DNA from: a bacterium
GTDB taxonomy: Bacteria; Zhuqueibacterota; Zhuqueibacteria; Residuimicrobiales; Krinioviventaceae
DNA: 61,078 nucleotides
NCBI GenBank assembly: GCA_029561455.1
Contig: JAKQIY010000008.1
Coordinates: 1 to 61,078, forward strand
Direction: 5' to 3'
The position numbers were made by a program, and so were the translations under genes. Within the stretch, counting starts at the first letter, position 1; each line of letters opens with the position of its first letter. This document shows, in pieces, positions 47,050 to 57,181 of the stretch. Below the pieces are notes generated by a model that saw only the letters and a list, made by a program, of their open reading frames with translations, did not search any database and was not told the origin of the DNA.

Positions 47050-47736
47050 ATGAAACGATTATTATTTTTTATCATCATTCTGTTTGCTGTGTTTTACAAA
47101 CCGGGTCTTTTATCAGCTCAACTTATAACCGCAAAAGGGGTAATGGGCGGAGTAAATTTTGCTAATGTTTATAATAATAATGCTGAAGATACCGATACCA
47201 GAATTGGTTACACCCTTGGTGGTTTTATTACAATCAGGGCATATAAGCAATTTTTAATTCAACCTGAAATTCTTTTTTCTTCCAAGGGTTTCATTTCCCA
47301 AGCCGGGAATCATCAGTCAACTGATAGCGCCAGTTATTCTTATAAAACTGAAAATACCTTTATCCTGAACTATATTGAAGTTCCAGTACTTGGAGTTGTA
47401 GAGATCAGCAAACATTTTCGTTTATATGGAGGTCCATATTTTGACTTTTTTATCAGCGGCAAGAAAAAAATGGAGTTTAACGGTACATTTACATATTACG
47501 ACCCCGAAACGCAGCAGTGGATCAGAGTTAGTGATAACGATAGCGATTCTGAAAAAATTAAATCGGGTGATATGAACACACCCGGTTTTGGCATATTAAC
47601 AGGAACGGATTTGATCTTTGGAAAATTCAGCATTGGAGCGCGATATTCTATGGGGTTATCCAATGCGCCGGACAGTAAAACAGTTGATTTCCGGCATAAA
47701 TTATTCCAGGTACTGATAGGCTATAGCTTGCCATAA
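47050..47736 (+). CDS. Outer-membrane beta-barrel protein (PorT-like fold)
   Basis: ATG at 47050 gives 228 aa with a clear signal peptide (LLFFIIILFAVFYK). The mature part alternates hydrophobic residues as in small OmpA/PorT barrels (GVNFANVY, GYTLGGFITIRAYK, LIQPEILFSSKGF), with a periplasmic-turn/acidic loop near 155-175 and a C-terminal strand ending in a hydrophobic residue pair. I assign it to the 'outer membrane beta-barrel/PorT' type; function is unknown. Confidence 0.7.
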   Translation: MKRLLFFIIILFAVFYKPGLLSAQLITAKGVMGGVNFANVYNNNAEDTDTRIGYTLGGFITIRAYKQFLIQPEILFSSKGFISQAGNHQSTDSASYSYKTENTFILNYIEVPVLGVVEISKHFRLYGGPYFDFFISGKKKMEFNGTFTYYDPETQQWIRVSDNDSDSEKIKSGDMNTPGFGILTGTDLIFGKFSIGARYSMGLSNAPDSKTVDFRHKLFQVLIGYSLP

Positions 47737-47932
47737 CGGAATGAGGAAGCAGTTGATATCTTGACGCTAAATCGTCGGATATTCTGTATATTAGAAGTGA
47801 ATTTTATTAACAGGCAAAAAAGTGTAAAGTATTACAACGTTACCTATCATGTTACTTGAATATTGGGAAGAAAAATTACCCAATTTTTCTTCCCTGGAAA
47901 AAGTATTATAAAAGAAGTTCCCTGGTGGTTAT

Positions 47933-49429
47933 TTATTGTAGTGGTTTCAGGTTCGCCGCAACACTATCCAGAACCAACAGCCAGTCGTTACCAATCCCGG
48001 CTGAAGGAGGCGAGAACCGGGCGGTTGCAGAATTTTCCATAATCCCGATTTGTATAGTCTCTCCGCTGCCGGGATTATACCACCAGGCGTTTATTTGCTC
48101 TCCTGTAAACTGTTCAAGATTTATTATAACCGGCTGGCCAACTGACAGGTAAACCAGTGTAAAAGAATTATCTGCAGCGCAGGCGGCGCGAATATGTGTG
48201 CTGTCCGGTGGATTATCGCCAACAATAATGGCCTGGCAGGGAACGAGTTTCCAAAAAGGTCGCGCTTCCAGCAGTTTGCGAATATGCTGAATATCATCTG
48301 CGCCGGGCCGTGTGAGGGCATCGCGCCAATCGGTCAGGCAGGGGATTGCAATTGATCCACCTTTTTTGAACATTTGCCAAACCGCGTTGTTGCCATAAGT
48401 ATAGCCGCAGGCTCCGGAAAGCAAATCCCACCAGGCATGAACGCGAATATCATAATCCGTAAAAAAGCCTTCCCTAAAGTGGGAGCGGTCTTTGATCAAC
48501 CCCGCTTCATCCAGTACATCGTCAGGCACTCGTTTGGGATTCGACCAGTCACAATAATCCCAAAATTTTACGGCAATGTCTTCATAGGGCGGCTCGCCAT
48601 CCACAAAAGGTTTAACCGGTTGCCGAGCATATTCCTTTTCGGCATACGTCTAGGTCGGGGTAAAATGCTGCGCATGGCTGCTTTGATACATATTTATATC
48701 CAGCCATTCTTCATTGTGGAACCAGGTGGAAGAAACACTGGCGCCGCGGGGGTGGTAACTACATAAATGAGTTCCCTGATCGCCATCATTCAGCCCTTTG
48801 GCCATCGCCCACCAGATAGTTATTACCTCATCATTGGCCGGATCCCGGTCGCCTCCCAATATCCAGATAATTTGACAATCCTTGTAACGCTGCCCTAAAA
48901 AGTAACCATACTGTTCGGCGTTTGTACTGTTAAAAATGACCGGCCCGGCGCAGGGGTGTTCGGAATAAACTTTATCGCCCCAGGTGGGCAACATGCCGAT
49001 GACCAGTCCCAGCTTGTTGGCCTTTTTAACAATATAGTCAACATGGGCAAAATATTTTTCATTGGGTTTACCGGGGTCGAGATCGATGAAAGGCGTTTCG
49101 CCATAGGCATTTGGAGTGCGCAGGCCATCGTTCTCTGCCAGAACTACCGCCTGAATGATCGTGAATCCCTGGCGGGCACGGGCGGTTAAATACTCTTCCG
49201 CTTCCTCGCGATTGAGCCGATGAAATAACTCCCAGGCAGTATCGCCCAACCACAGAAAAGGGGTACCGTCTTCATGAACAAGGTACCGGTTGTTATCTGC
49301 GACTTTAATTTTGCCGTGGTTAAAATCCACAGATTTGCTGGTTTCATTGCGGGTACAGGAATAAAAGCATGTCGCTATAGTGATATACAATACAATTAAA
49401 TAGCCTGATAATTTTTTCATCATTTTCAA
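47933..49429 (-). pseudogene. DUF4038 glycosidase-like lipoprotein interrupted by an in-frame amber
   Basis: Two open stretches, 48650-49429 (259 aa) and the following 47933-48649, lie in the same frame and are separated only by a TAG at 48652-48650. The upstream part has a lipoprotein signal (Cys25) and the apiosidase-like barrel start: DGTPFLWLGDTAWELFHRL, GFTIIQAVVLAENDG. The downstream part continues with VKPFVDGEPPYED, FFTDYDIRVHAWWDLL and GACGYTYGNNAVWQM, and ends in a beta domain. Joined they make ~497 residues, the normal family length. The nonsense change is between conserved blocks. A sequencing/assembly error or recent mutation are both possible; TAG is used as an ordinary stop elsewhere in the window (17861, 39646). 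Confidence 0.75.
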
Positions 49430-49680
49430 CCTCGTATGAAATTGATACGGTTAATGTTAACATTTTTAATATATAAAAATCTATGGTTGTATACAAACAT
49501 TAACATGCCTGTTGATCTTGCAGTTGGGAAATTTTTTCCAGACAATTTTGAATAGTGCATATTCCGAATTACAAAAGTGAATAGATTGCCGGAAAATCTT
49601 GTTATTTTAAAGCAAACAAGTTATATTTCATTTGTTCATAAAAAACTATATATCCTGTAACTCCGGTTCGAGGGCTGCCC

Positions 49681-52344
49681 ATGAGTCACTCCCCTGAAAT
49701 TCTGATAGTAGAAGATGAAAGAATAATAGCTGAGGATATTAAAAAAACCCTGCAGGAGATGGACTATACTGTCTCCGCTATCGTCAATTCGGGCGTTGAT
49801 GCTTTGAGACAGATTGAGCAGAAAAAGCCGGACCTCATATTGATGGATATTATAATAAAGGGAGAGATCGACGGTATAGAAACCGCCAGCCTGATTCGTA
49901 AAACGTACGACATCCCCGTAGTTTTTCTCACTGCCCATGCCGATCGCCTGACCCTGGAAAAAGTAAAACAAACCGAACCGTTTGGTTATTTAATAAAGCC
50001 CTATGGGATCAAAGAACTCCAGGTCGTTATCGAAACCGCCCTATACAAACACAGCATGGAAAAGCAGCTCAAGGAGAGCAGAACCTGGTTCCTGACCACC
50101 CTCACTAGCATCGGCGATGGGGTGATTGCTACAGATCAGTATGGAAAAATTACATTTATGAACACTGTCGCCGAAAAACTGACCGGTTGGCGGCAAACCG
50201 ATGCCATCGGCAAGCAGATCACCCAGATTTTTCATATCAAGAGCGAGGTTACAGGACAAACGGCCGCCAATCCTGTTGATACGGTTTTAAAAACCGCCGC
50301 AATTGCAGAACTGGAAACCCAGGTTGTGCTGGTAGCAAAATCCGGGCTGCTGATACCTATCGATGATAGCGCCGCCCCAATACAGGACAGCCAGGGTAAT
50401 ATTATTGGTGTTGTGCTGGTATTTCATGATATTACCGAGCGTAAAAAAGCCGAATATGCCCTGCGACTGGCGGAAAAGGAAAAAACCCTGATCCTTGACA
50501 GCCTGGCGGAACTGGTTATCTATCTGGACCCGCAATTAAATATTTTATGGGCTAACAAGCCGGCGGCAAACATTTTAAAATTGTCCGGTCCAGAGACAAA
50601 AAAACACTTTTGTTATATGCACTGGCATGAAAGCGCTGAACCCTGTATGCAATGCCCTGTTGTGCACGCTCTGCAAACCAACCAGATTCACCAGCAGGAA
50701 ATTAAGTCCCCGGATGGCAGAATTTGGCTGGTGAAAGCGTATCCTGTGCGTGATGACTATAATTTTATTACCGGTGTGGTCGAAGTGACCCTGGAAATAA
50801 CCGAGCAAAAAAAAGCCGAAGAGCGCCTTAACCTGGCCCTGGAAGTGACTAGCGACGCGATATGGGACTGGAATTATATTACCGGCGACGCTTATTTCAG
50901 CCCGCGTTATTACACCATGCTTGGGTATGACCCTAATGAATTCCCGGCACGTTTTCAATGTTGGCTCGATTTATTACATCCGGATGACAAGGAAGAGAGT
51001 ATCAGGAAAGTTAATGAGCATATCGAGGGTAAACGCTCGCAGTTTGAATTTGAATTTCGTATGAAAACTAAATCCGGAGACTGGAAGTGGGTGCTGGCGC
51101 GCGGTAAAGTTGTTGAACGGGATGAAAACGGCAAAGTGCTGCGGCTTCTCGGCACGCATGTTGACATTAGCGAACGCCGGGCGTTGGAAAATAAACTGAT
51201 CCAGGCGCAAAAAATGGATTCGATCGGTAACCTGGCCGGCGGCGTGGCGCATGATTTTAATAATATGCTCGGCGGCATTATGGGTTACGCCAGCCTGCTT
51301 TTATATAATATAACCGATGAAAAAAACCGCACTTATGTTGAAAATATTATCAGTTCGGCAGAACGGGCGGCAGATTTAACCCGGCAGCTGCTGGCCTTTG
51401 GCCGAAGAGGCAAGAACCTGATTGAAAATATTAATATTAATGATATCGTGCAGCAGGTTTTAAAAATAATCAAACATACTATCGACAAGTCGATTAAAAT
51501 TTCAATTACTCTTAATCCCAAAACCGCTCTTATCGACGGCGACCCGACCCAGATTGAGCAAACGGTGATGAATCTGTTGATCAATGCAGTTGAATCGATG
51601 CCCACCGGCGGATTGCTGAACATAAAAACCGATAATACTTTTCTGGATTCGCGCTATTGCGAGAACCATCCCAATGTAAATCCCGGCGTATTTTTAAAGC
51701 TCTCCATCAGTGATACCGGCTATGGTATGACTGAGGAGGTACAAAAACATATTTTTGAGCCTTTTTTCACCACCAAAAAGGATGGGCATGTTAAAGGAAC
51801 CGGCCTGGGACTGGCAACGGTTTATGGTATTATCAGAAACCATAACGGTATTATTGAAGTTGAATCTCAGGTCAACAAAGGTTCTACATTTACGGTTTAT
51901 TTCCCGGAAAGCAAGCATGAACGGGAAAAACCGACAAAAAAAATCAAATCTGAAATACGCACCGGCAAGGGCACAATACTGGTGGTAGACGATGAAGATA
52001 TTGTCCGCGATATGGTTCACGAAATGATCGCCAGTTTTGGTTACAATGTAGTAACCGCGGTTAATGGCCTGGAAGCGGTAAAAATATATAAAGAAAAATA
52101 CCGGGAGTTTGATTGTGTAATTATTGATATGATCATGCCGGATATGGGTGGAAAAGAGACATTCATAGAAATGAAAAAGATCAATCCGGATGTGAAAGCA
52201 TTGTTGGCGACCGGCTTTGCCCAGGACGGCCGCGCCCAGGAAATAATTGATTTGGGCGTGCAGAGCTTTTTGCAAAAGCCATTTAACCTGGCGGAGCTAT
52301 CGCAAAAAATTGCCTTGCTCTGCAAACCGCCCGCCTTAGAGTAA
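49681..52344 (+). CDS. Hybrid sensor histidine kinase with two receiver and three PAS domains
   Basis: The 887-aa protein has no transmembrane segment. In order it holds a receiver domain (phosphoacceptor D56), a PAS (~130-250), a second PAS-like domain with a cysteine-rich stretch C311-x10-C322-x2-C325, a third PAS (~385-510), HisKA with H524 in VAHDFNNML, an HATPase (ISDTGYGM, KGTGLGLATVYGI), and a C-terminal receiver with D816 in IIDMIMPDMGG. It is thus a cytoplasmic redox- or metabolite-sensing phosphorelay protein; no output domain or partner is visible. It converges on the hydrogenase operon, overlapping it tail-to-tail by 9 bp. A link to H2 or redox sensing is inference. Confidence 0.9.
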   Translation: MSHSPEILIVEDERIIAEDIKKTLQEMDYTVSAIVNSGVDALRQIEQKKPDLILMDIIIKGEIDGIETASLIRKTYDIPVVFLTAHADRLTLEKVKQTEPFGYLIKPYGIKELQVVIETALYKHSMEKQLKESRTWFLTTLTSIGDGVIATDQYGKITFMNTVAEKLTGWRQTDAIGKQITQIFHIKSEVTGQTAANPVDTVLKTAAIAELETQVVLVAKSGLLIPIDDSAAPIQDSQGNIIGVVLVFHDITERKKAEYALRLAEKEKTLILDSLAELVIYLDPQLNILWANKPAANILKLSGPETKKHFCYMHWHESAEPCMQCPVVHALQTNQIHQQEIKSPDGRIWLVKAYPVRDDYNFITGVVEVTLEITEQKKAEERLNLALEVTSDAIWDWNYITGDAYFSPRYYTMLGYDPNEFPARFQCWLDLLHPDDKEESIRKVNEHIEGKRSQFEFEFRMKTKSGDWKWVLARGKVVERDENGKVLRLLGTHVDISERRALENKLIQAQKMDSIGNLAGGVAHDFNNMLGGIMGYASLLLYNITDEKNRTYVENIISSAERAADLTRQLLAFGRRGKNLIENININDIVQQVLKIIKHTIDKSIKISITLNPKTALIDGDPTQIEQTVMNLLINAVESMPTGGLLNIKTDNTFLDSRYCENHPNVNPGVFLKLSISDTGYGMTEEVQKHIFEPFFTTKKDGHVKGTGLGLATVYGIIRNHNGIIEVESQVNKGSTFTVYFPESKHEREKPTKKIKSEIRTGKGTILVVDDEDIVRDMVHEMIASFGYNVVTAVNGLEAVKIYKEKYREFDCVIIDMIMPDMGGKETFIEMKKINPDVKALLATGFAQDGRAQEIIDLGVQSFLQKPFNLAELSQKIALLCKPPALE

Positions 52345-52830
52345 ACCTAGCTTTACTTTGTTTATTAAATCCGGAACCTGTTGGGGCTGCACCCGGCTGT
52401 ACACTTTATCGTTGATCGTCACCACCGGGGCCAGGGCGCAAACGCCCAGGCAGCGGCTATTTTCCAGGGAAAACAGGCCGTCCGAGGTGGTTTCGCCCAT
52501 ACCAATACCCAGTTCGGTTTGAAATGCTTCCAGCACCTGGTCGGCGCCTTTGACAAAACAGGCGGTGCCCAGGCACACGGAAATGGCGTATTTGCCGCGC
52601 GGCTGCAAGCGAAAAAAGTGATAAAAGGTGGCCACGCCGCTCACCGTCGAGGTCGGCACCTGCAGTAATTGCGCCGCCATATCCATATTCTCCTGCGATA
52701 AATAACCATAAGTTTTCTGGATACGATGCAGCACCGCGATCAGGTAGCTTTCCGGGTGTTCTTTTTGCGCTGCTTCTTTGATGAATTCAACAATATCCGG
52801 ATCGAGCGCCTTTTTGGTCATTTCAGCCAT
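52336..52830 (-). CDS. hydC: NAD-linked [FeFe]-hydrogenase gamma subunit (NuoE-like)
   Basis: The 164-aa protein has the NuoE/HydC thioredoxin-like fold with [2Fe-2S] ligands in CLGTAC (first pair) and CLGVC (second pair). The N-terminal helical region LIAVLHRIQKTYGYLSQENM is typical. Its start overlaps the hydA stop (TAATG), so translation is coupled. It passes electrons between the flavin subunit and the hydrogenase. It is the last gene of the three-gene unit and meets the sensor-kinase gene end to end. Confidence 0.9.
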   Translation of the reverse strand: MAEMTKKALDPDIVEFIKEAAQKEHPESYLIAVLHRIQKTYGYLSQENMDMAAQLLQVPTSTVSGVATFYHFFRLQPRGKYAISVCLGTACFVKGADQVLEAFQTELGIGMGETTSDGLFSLENSRCLGVCALAPVVTINDKVYSRVQPQQVPDLINKVKLGLL

Positions 52831-54584
52831 TATTTAATCCCTCTCGGTTCGCGTTCAATATAGGTTGTATGTAACAGATCATGAGCCTTTTTGCTGCCCG
52901 GCTCGCCAAGATATTCTTTATATAATCTTTGAATGTACGGATTATCATGCGATTTACGGATGGTTTTGCGTTCGTCAATACTGTAAATTGCCGAGGCGCG
53001 TAATTTGATAATGCGTTCATCCAGCACATGGTAGCCTTTGGGCGGGTACGGCTGGCCGCCGCCGCCGATACAGCCGCCGGGACAGGCCATTAACTCGATC
53101 AAATGATATTGCTTTTCCCCGGCCTTCACTTTTTCCAGAATGGTTTTGGCATTCGTCAAGCCATTGGCAACCGCAACATTAAGGGTTATCCCGCCAATTT
53201 CTAGCGAAGCCTCTTTCAGGCCGGTGGTTTCGCGCACCTGGGTAAAATTCAGATCGATCAGCGTTTCGCCGGTCAGTTTTTCCGCCGCGGTACGTAACGC
53301 CGCCTCCATAACTCCACCGGTGGTGCCGAACAGGTCCGCCGCGCCGGTGGAAAAACCCAGCGGATTGTCGAACTCACCCTCCGGCAAGTTGGCAAAATCG
53401 ATCCCGTAAGCCTTGATCATCCAGATCAGTTCACGGGTGGTCAGTACGGCATCTGTATATGGCGTTCCGTCCGGCATACCCAGTTCCGGACGTTCCAGCT
53501 CGAATTTTTTAGCCACACAGGGCATAATTCCCACCACATAGATCTTTTTCGGATCGAGATTGTTTTTTTCGGCATAATAAGTCTTGAGCAGCGTCGAAAG
53601 CATGGACATGGGCGATTTGCATGACGATGCCAACGGGATCATTTCGGGATAAAAATGCTCCATAAATTTAACCCAGCCGGAAGAACAGGATGTAAGCAGC
53701 GGCAGTTTTTTATTTTCCTGCAGGCGGTGCACCAGTTCGTTGGCTTCTTCGATAATCGTCAGGTCGGCGCCGAAATTGGTGTCGAACACCGCATCGAAAC
53801 CGAGGCGGCGCAGGGCGGTTATAGTTTGTCCGGTCATGGGCGTACCCGGCGCTAATTGAAAGCCTTCGCCAATGGCGGCGCGGATGGACGGCGCTATATG
53901 GGCAATGACGAGCTTTTCCGGGTCGGCTAACGCATCCCATACCTGGTCGGTAGAACGTTTTTCCAGAAAAGCGGCAACTGGACAAACATTGATACACTGT
54001 CCGCAGTTTATGCACACCGAATCGCGCATCGGCGCTTCATGCGCCGGGGCGACCACTGTATTAAAGCCGCGATGCAATTGGCTGAGGTTATCAATGCCCT
54101 GTATTTGTGAGCACACCCGCACGCAGCGCTGGCATAATATACACCTCTCCGCATCGCGAATGACGGAAACGCTGGAGGTCTCCAGTTCATGCCGTTTGCG
54201 TTTACCCTCGAACAACCGTTCCCGCACGCCCATGCTGTATGCCAGGTTTTGCAATTCACAGTTGCCATCGCGCTCGCAGATCTGACATTCGCGCGGATGG
54301 TTATCCAGGATCAGTTCAACCAGATCGCGCCGCGCCTGGCGTATAGCCGGCGAATTGGTTTTCACCTGCATACCGGGCTGTACCTTGGTGGCGCAGGAGG
54401 GCAGGTAATTGCGACTGCCGTTCACTTCTACAATACACACGCGGCACGCGCCCTCGATGGACAGATCGGGGTGGAAACACAGGCGCGGAATCTGGATGCC
54501 GAGACCTTCCGCGGCGGTCATTATCGTTGTATCTTCCGGCACGCTCACCGGCATATCATCTATAAGTAAATCAATCATTTTCAT
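52830..54584 (-). CDS. hydA: [FeFe]-hydrogenase catalytic subunit (NAD-linked, trimeric type)
   Basis: The 584-aa protein contains a plant-type [2Fe-2S] domain (C36, C47, C50, C64), a His/Cys-ligated [4Fe-4S] (H96, C100, C103, C109), two [4Fe-4S] sites (C148, C151, C154, C158, C191, C194, C197, C201), and the H-cluster domain. L1 reads TSCSSGW (C300), L2 MPCVAKKFE (C356), and L3 MACPGGCIGGGGQP (C501, C505). It interconverts H2 and protons. With HydB and HydC it resembles HndABCD/HydABC enzymes that couple H2 to NAD(P) and often ferredoxin. L1 has one Cys where TSCCPxW has two. Most NAD-linked relatives have TSCSP there (from memory), so this may be normal. Confidence 0.92.
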   Translation of the reverse strand: MKMIDLLIDDMPVSVPEDTTIMTAAEGLGIQIPRLCFHPDLSIEGACRVCIVEVNGSRNYLPSCATKVQPGMQVKTNSPAIRQARRDLVELILDNHPRECQICERDGNCELQNLAYSMGVRERLFEGKRKRHELETSSVSVIRDAERCILCQRCVRVCSQIQGIDNLSQLHRGFNTVVAPAHEAPMRDSVCINCGQCINVCPVAAFLEKRSTDQVWDALADPEKLVIAHIAPSIRAAIGEGFQLAPGTPMTGQTITALRRLGFDAVFDTNFGADLTIIEEANELVHRLQENKKLPLLTSCSSGWVKFMEHFYPEMIPLASSCKSPMSMLSTLLKTYYAEKNNLDPKKIYVVGIMPCVAKKFELERPELGMPDGTPYTDAVLTTRELIWMIKAYGIDFANLPEGEFDNPLGFSTGAADLFGTTGGVMEAALRTAAEKLTGETLIDLNFTQVRETTGLKEASLEIGGITLNVAVANGLTNAKTILEKVKAGEKQYHLIELMACPGGCIGGGGQPYPPKGYHVLDERIIKLRASAIYSIDERKTIRKSHDNPYIQRLYKEYLGEPGSKKAHDLLHTTYIEREPRGIK

Positions 54585-54627
54585 TCTGCATTCCTGTTAT
54601 ATAACTGGTTAGCTGGCATTATTCAAT

Positions 54628-56811
54628 TTATCGCTTGAGCACCGCGTCAAATTTACACACATTATAACATTCGCCGCATTTAATACAGCGGTCTTGATCT
54701 ATTACATGCACGTTGCGGGGACTACCCTGGATGCACGGCACCGGGCAGCGCCGCGCGCACAAGGTACAACCGGTACACTTGGCCGGCAGGATCTCGTAAC
54801 GGATCAGTTTGGCGCATTTCTGGGTGGGACAGCGTTTTTCGACGATATGGGTAATGAACTCACTGCGGAAATTTTCCAAAGCGCTTAGCACCGGGTTGGG
54901 GGCGGTCTGTCCCAGTCCACACAGCGAGGTCTTTTTGATCAGGTTGCCCAGCCGTTCCAGTTTGTCCAGGTCTTCGGGAACGCCCTTGCCTTCGGTAATG
55001 CGTTCGAGGATTTCCAGCATCCGCAGGGTGCCTTCGCGGCAGGGCACGCATTTACCGCACGATTCGCTCTGGGTAAATTCCAGGAAAAATTTGGAGGTTG
55101 CTACCATGCAATCGCTGTCATCGAGAATGATCATACCGCCGGAACCCATGATCGAGCCGATTTCGGCCAGGGATTCGTAATCGACCGAAGTATCGATTTT
55201 GGCAGCGGGGATACAACCGCCGGAGGGCCCGCCGGTTTGAATAGCTTTGAGCGTGCGGCCCTCGGCCAGACCACCGCCAATATCAAAGATCACCTCGCGC
55301 AGGGTAGTGCCCATCGGCACTTCCACCAGGCCGGTATTGTTCACTTTACCGGCCAGGGCAAATACTTTGGTGCCGCGGCTCTTTTTAGTGCCGATTCGTA
55401 AAAACCAGTCCGCACCATACAGCATTATAGTCGGCACGTTGGCCCAGGTTTCAACATTGTTGATGACTGTAGGATGTCCCCACAGACCCGCTTCGGAAGG
55501 ATACGGTGGGCGGATACGCGGCTGGCCGCGCCGTCCTTCGATGGAATGAATGAGCGCGGTTTCTTCGCCGCACACAAAAGCCCCGGCGCCGAGACGGATT
55601 TCGATGTCGAAATCAAATGCGCTGCCCATAATATTTTTGCCCAGCAGGTTATTGGAGCGGGCTTTGGCAATGGCTTTTTCCAGTCTTTCGATGGCCAGGG
55701 GATATTCGGCGCGCACATAAATATACCCGCGCTGCGCCTGAATGGCAAAGGCGCCTATGGTCATGCCTTCGATGATGATGAACGGGTCGCCTTCCAGGGC
55801 GCTGCGATCCATAAACGCGCCGGGGTCGCCTTCATCAGCGTTGCAGATAACAAAACGAACCGGGTCGTCGGACAAGGTGGTGGTGTTTTTCCATTTCAGT
55901 CCGGTCGGGTAGCCGCCGCCGCCGCGGCCGCGCAACCCGGATTTGGTGATCTCGGCGATCACCGAGTCCGGTTGATTGGCATCGAGTATTTTTGATAGCG
56001 CTTCATAGCCTTTGTTGCGAACATAATCGCCCAGGCTTTCCGGGTCGATCAGGCCGCTGTTGCGCAATGTGAGACGGGTTTGTTTGTTAAAGAACGAGAC
56101 ATCGCCGTACAACGAAAAAAATTGTTCAGTGATAAAATCCGTATGGGTTTGAAAAGTGGTCAATATTTTTTTTTGAACGAAATGGGATTCGACAATTTCA
56201 GCCAGTTGCGCATCATTTTCAAAATAATAAAGGACCTTTTCCGGGAACACGATCATGACGTTTTGTTTGCCGACCCGGCCGGAAGCGCACAGGCCGAAAC
56301 AGCCGCCGTCAAAAATTCGCACCAAATCCGGGTCTATGCCTTTATCGCGCAGGGCTTTCTGGATACGCGGAATGACCTGGTCGGAATCCTCGTGGCGGCA
56401 GTGCTGCGAGGTACACGCGGTGATGACCCAGGAATAACGCTTTTCGGTTTTTTTATCCAGCACCATGCTGGTAACGCTTTTGCCGCCGATGATGTGCTCC
56501 TGAAAGATGGTTTGCACCTTGTCGACGGTAACTTTTTCATACTTGATCGGTATTTGTCCGGGTAAAAACACGCCGACGATGGGCTCGCGCGCGCATCTGC
56601 CGGTACAGCCGGTGGGTTTGAGGATAATATCCGCGCGCCCGGACGCCTGGATGAGTTTGGCAAATTCAGCCCATACCAGGTCGGCGCCCGCCGCCTTTTC
56701 ACAGGTTGCCGACCCGACCTGAACGATTATTTTATCGGCAATTCCCGCTTCCCGGTATTCCTGCAGCATTTTTTGGTAGAGCTGGTTATAAAACAGAGTG
56801 GCTTGTCCCAT
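54628..56811 (-). CDS. hydB: NAD-linked [FeFe]-hydrogenase flavin subunit with doubled N-terminal Fe-S module
   Basis: The ATG at 56811 (AAGGA site 10 nt upstream) gives 727 aa; a TTG 16 codons earlier is possible. In order: a thioredoxin-like domain with C37, C69, C73; a second one with C133-x4-C138 and C171-x3-C175, the NuoE pattern; the NuoF core with GRGGGGYPTGLKW (FMN/NADH site); the SLBB-like part; the [4Fe-4S] motif ESCGKCVPCREGT; and a C-terminal two-[4Fe-4S] ferredoxin (CTGCTLCARRCP, CIKCGECYNVC). It takes NADH electrons and distributes them to HydA. Typical HydB/HndC has about 600-630 aa and one N-terminal domain; the second is extra. It leads the operon; an AT-rich TATAAT is near 56834-56839. 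Confidence 0.9.
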   Translation of the reverse strand: MGQATLFYNQLYQKMLQEYREAGIADKIIVQVGSATCEKAAGADLVWAEFAKLIQASGRADIILKPTGCTGRCAREPIVGVFLPGQIPIKYEKVTVDKVQTIFQEHIIGGKSVTSMVLDKKTEKRYSWVITACTSQHCRHEDSDQVIPRIQKALRDKGIDPDLVRIFDGGCFGLCASGRVGKQNVMIVFPEKVLYYFENDAQLAEIVESHFVQKKILTTFQTHTDFITEQFFSLYGDVSFFNKQTRLTLRNSGLIDPESLGDYVRNKGYEALSKILDANQPDSVIAEITKSGLRGRGGGGYPTGLKWKNTTTLSDDPVRFVICNADEGDPGAFMDRSALEGDPFIIIEGMTIGAFAIQAQRGYIYVRAEYPLAIERLEKAIAKARSNNLLGKNIMGSAFDFDIEIRLGAGAFVCGEETALIHSIEGRRGQPRIRPPYPSEAGLWGHPTVINNVETWANVPTIMLYGADWFLRIGTKKSRGTKVFALAGKVNNTGLVEVPMGTTLREVIFDIGGGLAEGRTLKAIQTGGPSGGCIPAAKIDTSVDYESLAEIGSIMGSGGMIILDDSDCMVATSKFFLEFTQSESCGKCVPCREGTLRMLEILERITEGKGVPEDLDKLERLGNLIKKTSLCGLGQTAPNPVLSALENFRSEFITHIVEKRCPTQKCAKLIRYEILPAKCTGCTLCARRCPVPCIQGSPRNVHVIDQDRCIKCGECYNVCKFDAVLKR

Positions 56812-57181
56812 TCCCGGTTTTTCCTTTATAGGTATTATAATAGTTTCATCCTGTAACAAAAATTTATCGCCTAGTATTTAAAAAAAATCCGGCAAACAAG
56901 CAAGCAGTTTTGTGGTTTCTTTACAGGGGTACAGCTAAAAGCAATGGTATGCAATTATCGACCGGGGAAAGATCATTCCAGGGTTGTACCCAGAAACGTA
57001 AAAGGGACCGGGACTATGCCCCGGTTTATACCTTGTAGAACATATCCTATGTTTTAAAGTGTATTTGGAAAACAAAAAATATATTGCTTTTATAATGAAA
57101 TTTCAATATATATAAGATCATATTCGGGACGATAGAAACTGGGCGATTTTTAAATAATTATATAAATTGATCGAACCAGCC

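Noticed and set aside
48640-48660. Genome-wide TAG recoding
   Set aside because: TAG serves as an ordinary stop for genes ending at 17863 and 39648, and no other conserved gene here has in-frame TAG.
49640-49680. tRNA-like GGTTCGAG segment
   Set aside because: No acceptor or anticodon stem could be built around it; no tRNA or rRNA was recognised in the window.
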